Below are positions 20,689 through 24,845 of a DNA stretch of 24,845 nucleotides, piece by piece. Both the position numbers and the translations under genes were made by a program. The DNA lies in the IMG/VR virus record IMGVR_UViG_3300011261_000088, positions 1 through 24,845 of that record, one strand, 5' to 3'. This DNA is from a virus. Each line of letters starts with the position of its first letter. Within the stretch, counting starts at the first letter, position 1. The notes beneath the pieces were generated by a model. That model had not been told where the DNA came from. It saw only the letters and a list, made by a program, of their open reading frames with translations, and made no database searches.

Positions 20689-20911
20689 TCGAAAAACCCT
20701 ATTCTCACCCTATTTACTCGTTATTTTCCCCTATCGGGTGCTTTTTTAAACTTTGGTAGGGGGGGGGTGCGGGGGGGGTGGGTGATTTTTATTTATATTA
20801 TAATAATATATATTAAGTACTACCCCCCCCCATACCCCCCCACCCATTTTCGATTTTTACCACCGATAGGGGAATATAATGGACAAATAGGGTGGTTATA
20901 GGGTTTTTCGA
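20689..20911. other. Origin-like 223-bp inverted repeat with helically phased CCCTAT boxes
   Basis: Three blocks on the left, TCGAAAAACCCTAT (20689-20702), CACCCTATTT (20706-20715) and TTCCCCTATCGG (20726-20737), have exact reverse complements at 20898-20911, 20885-20894 and 20863-20874, all centred on 20800 with no gaps. CCCTAT boxes start at 20697, 20708 and 20729, so spacings are 11 and 21 bp. G tracts (20759-20778) face C tracts (20823-20841), with an AT-only core (20785-20818) between. It sits where transcription diverges. Layout fits an initiator-bound replication origin or a symmetric operator. Confidence 0.8.
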
Positions 20912-20960
20912 CCCCGCCAACTTACCAGCAAGCCCCGCCATATTCCGCTGCAAATAGTAC

Positions 20961-20989
20961 TTTACAGCCCAAACCCCCGCTATTATAAT
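20961..20989 (+). promoter_or_regulatory. Strong candidate early promoter for the rightward genes
   Basis: TTTACA (20961-20966, 5 of 6), a 17-nt spacer and TATAAT (20984-20989, perfect) predict a start near 20996, leaving a 36-nt C/A-rich leader before the first rightward gene. Confidence 0.72.
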
Positions 20990-21031
20990 AAATCCACAAC
21001 AAACAACCCACAACCTCTAAAGGAAACCCCT

Positions 21032-21535
21032 GTGAGCAATACTAAAACAAACCCATCTGTCGGGGATGTCATATTTGTTGGCATAGAAAAAGCTGTGTTT
21101 AAAGCAACAAGCCTGTCTAGCGAAGCTGCTATATTTTCTGGCCTCGGTCAACCCACAAGTAAGCTGTCTAAGCTCGACAAACACTTTTACAAGAGAGTGT
21201 CCGACACCGGAGCAACACATTACAACAAAAGAACTCGCTTCTTATTCCGGTATCTGATAAATTGCTGGTACGTATGTGCAGATAATGGAGTATGGTATAA
21301 ATGGAAGGGGGATGCATGTCCAAACCTGGAATCTATACCGCCCCTCGCCACCATACACACTCTTGCTGGTTTTGAAGGTGTTCAAGTTTTACCGGATGAT
21401 TGTATAAAGTTCTGTGATATGATTATCAAGTTCACAGATACAGTATCACCTAGACCTAAACATCGTGTTGCTTTTGACGTAACTAACGAAGAACGTCAGT
21501 ATATTACCGATTATCTGGAGAAGAAAAATGGCTAA
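21032..21535 (+). CDS. First rightward early gene, unknown, 167 aa
   Basis: GTG start at 21032 with AAGGA 8 nt upstream and a consensus promoter 70 nt before it. The sequence suggests an alpha/beta protein: 'PSVGDVIFVGIEKAVFKATS' at the start, 'FLFRYLINCWYVCADNGVWY' near 70-89 and a Lys/Glu-rich C-terminus ending Lys-Asn-Gly. Four Cys and several Trp are present but no metal motif is obvious. First genes after an early promoter in phages are often host-takeover proteins, which is inference. The end overlaps the next gene by 8 nt (ATGGCTAA). Confidence 0.72.
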   Translation: MSNTKTNPSVGDVIFVGIEKAVFKATSLSSEAAIFSGLGQPTSKLSKLDKHFYKRVSDTGATHYNKRTRFLFRYLINCWYVCADNGVWYKWKGDACPNLESIPPLATIHTLAGFEGVQVLPDDCIKFCDMIIKFTDTVSPRPKHRVAFDVTNEERQYITDYLEKKNG

Positions 21536-21722
21536 GCAATTAATTATATCCGTAGCGATAGTAGAGATGGGTGTAGATGGTAGTATATCAGAACCTGAAT
21601 ACCTTGAAATGGTCAGCATAGACCCTAGAGAGGCAACCACCCAAATTAGAGATGCCAATATATGGGTGTCTGAGCAAATAGTATCGGCAGCTTTGTCTGT
21701 CCTGGAGAATGGAAATGGCTAG
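21528..21722 (+). CDS. Small unknown protein, 64 aa
   Basis: Begins inside the previous gene (ATGGCTAA overlap) with GGAG 7 nt upstream. The protein is a compact alpha/beta sequence ('KQLIISVAIVEMGVDGSISEP', then 'ATTQIRDANIWVSEQIVSAALSVL'). Ends Asn-Gly, overlapping the next start by 8 nt (ATGGCTAG). No family recognised. Confidence 0.7.
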   Translation: MAKQLIISVAIVEMGVDGSISEPEYLEMVSIDPREATTQIRDANIWVSEQIVSAALSVLENGNG

Positions 21723-22380
21723 AAGTACAAATGCTGTCAAATATAATCCACAGTGGACTGCATTATTGCAGTATTTTGACAAAAGATACCACACGCCTGG
21801 CGCTGACGGCTTGCCCGACCGCGTGAAAATGCCCTGCAACGACTACAAACACGCAAAGTCGCTACAGCTGGAGTTTAACTGCTTCCTGAAAGCAGTACGC
21901 GAGACCGCCAAGTTGACATCTGGCGTAGACACCATGCAGCGTTCCATCTACAGTAAGCTGACGGCGACCGCGATGTCCATGAAGGCCCAGGTTTTATGTA
22001 GCGGCCGCGACTTCTGGCTAGAAAAGCTGAAAGAGACCGGCAAACTGGTAGACGCTGATAAAAAGGCGGCGGAAGTTGCGAAAGTTAAGGAGAAGTTAGG
22101 TACTCTTAAGTCTCAATTAGAGATATACGACTGTCGTGAGACCAGCGAAGGTGAAATTGTTGAAGGTTTCACTGGCATTCTCGCAGGATTGGGCAACCAA
22201 CTGCTACAGCACGAAATGGACAACCGAACCGAGGAAGAAAAGGATGAAGCTGAAGCCCTCATAAATGCCCTGGGCGACGGTAAGAAGGTTTCCGGTCACA
22301 ATAACGGCCTGGAATTGAAGCAGGTGCTTAGCGAAGAAGAGCTGGCCGCCGGTGTCGATCTTTCCTTGTTGGAGGATTAG
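21715..22380 (+). CDS. Unknown helical protein with shared C-terminal motif, 221 aa
   Basis: Start at 21715 (Met-Ala-Arg-Ser) is preferred over an ATG two codons upstream, because it has GGAG 7 nt before it and gives the same 8-nt overlap (ATGGCTAG) used elsewhere. The protein is Lys/Glu-rich and mainly helical, with a coiled-coil-like middle ('KKAAEVAKVKEKLGTLKSQLE', about 118-138). It ends 'AGVDLSLLED', matching the C-terminal 'VDLAGLF' and 'IDLSGLF' of the two leftward paralogues. Local codons are more GC-rich than in its neighbours, hinting at a different origin. Function unknown. Confidence 0.72.
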   Translation: MARSTNAVKYNPQWTALLQYFDKRYHTPGADGLPDRVKMPCNDYKHAKSLQLEFNCFLKAVRETAKLTSGVDTMQRSIYSKLTATAMSMKAQVLCSGRDFWLEKLKETGKLVDADKKAAEVAKVKEKLGTLKSQLEIYDCRETSEGEIVEGFTGILAGLGNQLLQHEMDNRTEEEKDEAEALINALGDGKKVSGHNNGLELKQVLSEEELAAGVDLSLLED

Positions 22381-22415
22381 TAAAAATTCTTAATTTTTAA
22401 TTGGAGGACTAGAAT

Positions 22416-22724
22416 ATGAGTAGACATACCCCGCAAAGTGCCGCTGCCTACAGCAGAAAGGTAGAAGAGAGGATCAAGAATAAGGAAGTTGACCAGCTAA
22501 AGCTGAAAGTACAAGGATTGTATGGTACTATTAATGGGCTGAGGCAAGATATTAATAATTTGGAAAAGAAGCTGGATGAGACGGAGTGTAAACTGCAGGA
22601 TGCTGAGGAAAGGGAAGAAGAATTGTTGAAGAAATTGGAGGGAAAGGTGGAAGTAAAGAGTGTCCCTGTAGAAAGAGATGGAGGTTATTGTAGAATGGTG
22701 CCTGGCTGGGGAGCTAAGCTATGA
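22416..22724 (+). CDS. Coiled-coil protein, 102 aa
   Basis: ATG 22416 with GGAGGA about 9 nt upstream, in a 35-nt AT-rich gap. From residue 14 to about 76 the sequence is a long parallel coiled-coil candidate (repeating Leu/Val/Ile every 3-4 residues: 'VDQLKLKVQGLYGTINGLRQ', 'INNLEKKLDETECKLQDAE'), then a Lys-rich linker and a Gly/Trp tail. It overlaps the small membrane gene by ATGA. The pairing of a coiled coil with a two-helix membrane protein suggests a joint membrane-associated function. Confidence 0.68.
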   Translation: MSRHTPQSAAAYSRKVEERIKNKEVDQLKLKVQGLYGTINGLRQDINNLEKKLDETECKLQDAEEREEELLKKLEGKVEVKSVPVERDGGYCRMVPGWGAKL

Positions 22725-22930
22725 CTGATAAGCAGCTGGGGATATATGGGCTGTTGAATCTGGTAATTGGTACGGGTTTTTGGGCCTTAGCCTTTCTTAG
22801 TGACTGGGAAGGGGTGGACTTCTGGCCTGCGAAGGTAGCGGTTCTGATGGTTGTCGGGGTCTGCTATTTTAATAAAGGCCTGATGCTGATGGGAGAGTTG
22901 TGTGATAGGTATCCTGATGATGAACTATAG
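22721..22930 (+). CDS. Small two-helix membrane protein, 69 aa
   Basis: Starts within the previous stop (ATGA, 22721-22724). Two hydrophobic segments at about 8-26 and 37-57 flank a short acidic loop (Ser-Asp-Trp-Glu-Gly-Val-Asp), and the C-terminus is acidic (Pro-Asp-Asp-Glu-Leu). Size and layout are holin-like, but the gene lies in the early region far from the lysozyme, so a superinfection-exclusion or host-membrane role is as likely. No signal peptide is seen. Confidence 0.68.
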   Translation: MTDKQLGIYGLLNLVIGTGFWALAFLSDWEGVDFWPAKVAVLMVVGVCYFNKGLMLMGELCDRYPDDEL

Positions 22931-22945
22931 CTATGTGCTGGTAAT

Positions 22946-22978
22946 CTGTGCCGACCGCGCCTTCGGCGCTACGCACAG
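22946..22978. repeat. Two-tier hairpin with the GCGCC-TTC-GGCGC core
   Basis: Outer stem CTGTGC/GCACAG (22946-22951, 22973-22978) and inner GCGCC/GGCGC (22957-22961, 22965-22969), 16 nt after the membrane-protein gene. No T tract follows, so it is not a classic terminator. Its core is the reverse complement of 18059-18075. Confidence 0.55.
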
Positions 22979-22991
22979 GGATAAATAACAC

Positions 22992-23020
22992 TTTCCAGAT
23001 TCAACTTACTAGTATATACT
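22992..23020 (+). promoter_or_regulatory. Candidate promoter for the 57-aa/CxxC/helicase cluster
   Basis: TTTCCA (22992-22997, 4 of 6), a 17-nt spacer and TATACT (23015-23020, 5 of 6) predict a start near 23027, giving a leader of about 100 nt. Confidence 0.45.
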
Positions 23021-23084
23021 TAATTCAAATTGATAGCAACTTAAATCTGTCAATTTTAACGGGGTACGCAGCTACCTTTCTTAA

Positions 23085-23108
23085 TCCATCCGCTGCAAAT
23101 TGGATGGA
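23085..23108 (+). promoter_or_regulatory. Leader hairpin before the 57-aa gene
   Basis: TCCATCC (23085-23091) and GGATGGA (23102-23108) form a 7-bp stem over a 10-nt loop about 6 nt upstream of the AGGA ribosome-binding site at 23115-23118. It could regulate translation or stabilise the mRNA. Confidence 0.5.
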
Positions 23109-23128
23109 GGCTAACAGGAAATAATAAT

Positions 23129-23302
23129 ATGTTACAACCAAAACAAGTATCTCGTCAAACAGATACCCTGACATTACTTATAAGAGATGGACAAGCCAGC
23201 ATTACCCAATGGTCGGGTGGCAAGTCTGTAGGAATGGTTACTGCTTCAGTAGTCGAACTTCAAAAACTCTTTAAAAATGTCGGGGTACAAGCAAATGGAT
23301 AA
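23129..23302 (+). CDS. Small unknown protein, 57 aa
   Basis: ATG 23129 with AGGA 9-10 nt upstream; stop TAA at 23300-23302. The sequence has a polar N-terminus, then 'TLTLLIRDGQASITQW', a Ser-Gly-Gly-Lys turn and a helical end 'VVELQKLFKNVG'. The stop overlaps the next start (ATGGATAA), in line with neighbouring genes, and the frame fills an otherwise empty gap with its own promoter and hairpin. No family recognised. Confidence 0.68.
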   Translation: MLQPKQVSRQTDTLTLLIRDGQASITQWSGGKSVGMVTASVVELQKLFKNVGVQANG

Positions 23303-23777
23303 CCTAGACAATGCATTTGCAGCCCTTATGGGCGACTGCGCCAAACAAGGCCTCCTCAAAACTGTAGTTGATAAAGACAAGAAAGAGCGTGTAGTCTTTG
23401 TTAAGCCCGAGGCTATTTATAAGCCAACTAACTTAGTCCTTCTATGCTACAATATAACCTGCCGTTCGTGCGGGGAATCGCGTCTGCATAGCAACGCCCA
23501 TATATTGCGGGAGAGCATAAATGCAGCGGGCGACCGAGTACTAACAACTCAGATAAATACAGCCGACACTCACCTACCCCGCCGAATTGACACTATAGAG
23601 AAGATGGAAGCCATGTGCCTCCCATGCTTCGAAAGTGAAGGGTATGAAGTGCAGACGGTATGTACAGATGTGGACGTCATCAGCAAGCAGCGTAAAACTG
23701 AAATGATGACAGACTCTAATCCCAAGGGGAACGACGACATTTTCGCCTCCTTCCAAGACGATGCAATGGAGCAATAA
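23295..23777 (+). CDS. Zinc-finger-like protein with two CxxC pairs, 160 aa
   Basis: Start at 23295 (Met-Asp-Asn-Leu) is chosen over an ATG six codons upstream because of the 8-nt ATGGATAA overlap; the SD is weak (GGGG). Two Cys-x2-Cys pairs are visible, Cys56-Arg-Ser-Cys59 and Cys108-Leu-Pro-Cys111, a probable zinc-ribbon with His65/His69/His93 nearby. The N-terminus is helical, the C-terminus acidic and Asp/Phe-rich ('DDIFASFQDDAMEQ'). Early genes of this form are often DNA-binding or host-inhibitor proteins; this is inference. Stop lies 1 nt before the next start. Confidence 0.7.
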   Translation: MDNLDNAFAALMGDCAKQGLLKTVVDKDKKERVVFVKPEAIYKPTNLVLLCYNITCRSCGESRLHSNAHILRESINAAGDRVLTTQINTADTHLPRRIDTIEKMEAMCLPCFESEGYEVQTVCTDVDVISKQRKTEMMTDSNPKGNDDIFASFQDDAMEQ

Positions 23778-23778
23778 G

Positions 23779-24042
23779 ATGTCCGAGGAACAAAGACTTG
23801 AACAAAGAAAAACATCAGCTGGTATACTACTTCAAGAAATTGGAATGGACTACTATGATACAGAGTCTCAAGCACGTAAAGTAGCTGAGTTTGCTGCAGA
23901 GAAGTTGGCTGATGCTGAAATAAACTTGCTAATAGAGAAAAGTCATTCCAGGGATTTAGTAAAGTTAGTCGAATTTAAAAATAAAACAATAACTCGCCTT
24001 AAAGACAGGCTTAAAGGAAAGTTGGAGAATGAAGATGGTTAA
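23779..24042 (+). CDS. Helical protein of unknown function, 87 aa
   Basis: Start at 23779, directly after the stop of the zinc-finger gene with GGAG 7 nt upstream, rather than the ATG 18 nt earlier. The protein is nearly all helix and highly charged ('ARKVAEFAAEKLADAEINLL', then 'LVKLVEFKNKTITRLKDRL'), probably a coiled coil or helical bundle. It ends Glu-Asp-Gly and overlaps the helicase start by 8 nt (ATGGTTAA). Its coupling to the helicase suggests a partner or loader, unproven. Confidence 0.68.
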   Translation: MSEEQRLEQRKTSAGILLQEIGMDYYDTESQARKVAEFAAEKLADAEINLLIEKSHSRDLVKLVEFKNKTITRLKDRLKGKLENEDG

Positions 24043-24805
24043 TTGGTCACAAGAACAGCTGGACATCATAGGGGAGGCCGAAGAAAGTAGGGCTAATCTT
24101 ATGGTTAATGCGACAGCCGGGAGTGGTAAGACGACACTGCTGGTTGAGGGTATCTGCGGTAGAATGCCGCGCGGTACGGTGCTTACTGCCTTCGGCAAGA
24201 AAGCAGCCGATGAGCTGCAGAAGAAGGTTCCTTCACACGTACGTGCGTGTACTATAAATTCGTATTGGTTCGCCTTCCTCAAAACTGTTATGACACGCAA
24301 CCTGAAGGTAGATGGGTATAAGTGTAGACGCATTGTAGACAGCAAGATGCCTGAACTGGAGGATGCCTCCTATAACATTATGCAGCTGGTAGGCATCGGC
24401 AAGGGCAACGGGGTCGGCCTGATAACTTCCGACGAGGAGGGGGTTTGGTTGGAGCTTATTGACCACCATGACCTGAGTGTAGAGGGCGTGGAGGATTTAG
24501 TGATTGCGCAGGCTGCTAGTAAGGTGTTGGCGTGGAGCAATAAGGACTTTGCCTCTATCGACTTTGACGATATGATGTACATGAGCTTGAAGCTGATACT
24601 GGAAAGAGGTTTTCAGCCTGACGTGGGGCCCTGTGTATTGGTCGACGAGTGTCAGGATTTAAACCCACTACAGGCTACACTACTGCCTTATATGGGTAAG
24701 AGTGTTATAAGCGTGGGAGCTGCGTTTCATGCAATCTTCGGTGTTCTCGGAGCGGGAATAGGCGCGATGGACAATCTGAAAGTGATGGTTGACATGGGGT
24801 GTTGA
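24035..24805 (+). CDS. UvrD/Rep-type SF1 helicase, N-terminal half with degenerate motif III (possibly truncated)
   Basis: Start at 24035 (Met-Val-Asn-Trp) with GGAG 7 nt upstream. Motif Q-like 'SQEQLDII' (5-12), Walker A 'ATAGSGKTT' (26-34), motif Ia 'TVLTAFGKKAADEL' (48-61), and Walker B 'VLVDECQDLNPLQ' (206-218 region) are intact and typical of SF1A helicases. Motif III, normally V-G-D-x2-Q-x-I-Y-x-F-R-G-A, reads 'VGAAFHAIFGVLGA': the Asp, Gln, aromatic and Arg are all changed. The frame then stops at 256 aa, while the family needs motifs IV-VI (about 250 more). Could be a pseudogene, a sequence error at the contig edge, or a regulatory fragment. Confidence 0.7.
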   Translation: MVNWSQEQLDIIGEAEESRANLMVNATAGSGKTTLLVEGICGRMPRGTVLTAFGKKAADELQKKVPSHVRACTINSYWFAFLKTVMTRNLKVDGYKCRRIVDSKMPELEDASYNIMQLVGIGKGNGVGLITSDEEGVWLELIDHHDLSVEGVEDLVIAQAASKVLAWSNKDFASIDFDDMMYMSLKLILERGFQPDVGPCVLVDECQDLNPLQATLLPYMGKSVISVGAAFHAIFGVLGAGIGAMDNLKVMVDMGC

Positions 24806-24845
24806 GCTATGCACACTACGGAGCGGGGTGCGAAGATCGGCGTTA

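Noticed and set aside
20813-21013. Minus-strand frame of 66 codons with a hydrophobic start
   Set aside because: It covers the right arm of the origin-like repeat and the rightward promoter; no SD and homopolymer-encoded residues at the end.
22946-22978. Intrinsic terminator after the membrane-protein gene
   Set aside because: Stable hairpin but no T tract on either strand.
24809-24845. Short open frame at the right edge
   Set aside because: Only 12 codons visible, weak SD, and the region looks like continued helicase sequence in another frame.

Overview
The window is part of a tailed bacteriophage (Caudoviricetes) genome. It holds an almost complete virion-morphogenesis and packaging block: small terminase, a nuclease, large terminase, portal, scaffold-like protein, major capsid protein, head-tail adaptor, stabilisation-type protein and fibre proteins. 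A lysis block and a set of short early-type genes are also present. No tape-measure or tail-tube gene is visible, and the capsid, portal and adaptor proteins resemble SU10-type phages, so a short-tailed (podovirus-like) virion is the best guess; the left edge cuts a gene, so this is not certain. A Gram-negative host is inferred from the small lipoprotein beside a T4-type lysozyme and from a deacetylase-like tailspike. The host genus cannot be read from the sequence.

Layout. Everything left of about 20.4 kb is transcribed leftward (minus strand). In transcription order: two paralogous unknown genes, each with its own terminator (20370-18990); a 72-aa gene with a terminator (18830-18612); a 574-nt gene-free stretch that looks like an independent non-coding transcription unit with a telomere-like (TAGGG)5 array; a lysis and small-gene cassette (18037-16641: lysozyme, DUF1353 protein, lipoprotein, 107-aa protein); a small beta-rich protein and a 537-aa tailspike with an SGNH esterase domain (16576-14665); a 185-nt imperfect palindrome; then the packaging and capsid operon (14289-7293), closed by a strong terminator directly after the capsid gene; then a holin/XhlA-like gene and tail, fibre and connector genes down to the left edge. 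Most late genes overlap or abut, which suggests translational coupling.

Right of 21.0 kb all genes run rightward and are mostly short and unknown, ending in the N-terminal half of a UvrD/Rep-type SF1 helicase whose motif III is degenerate and whose frame closes early. The divergence zone (20371-21031) is the most striking non-coding locus: a 223-bp inverted repeat, in perfect register about position 20800, with three CCCTAT boxes per arm spaced 11 and 21 bp apart, long G/C homopolymer tracts, an AT-only core, and a near-consensus sigma70 promoter on the rightward side. It is a strong candidate for a replication origin or master control region.

Start sites were re-chosen throughout by Shine-Dalgarno spacing and overlap geometry. 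Two genes shorter than 60 codons were added (54 aa at 1338-1502 and 57 aa at 23129-23302). All functional names rest on reading motifs by eye; no database search was done.
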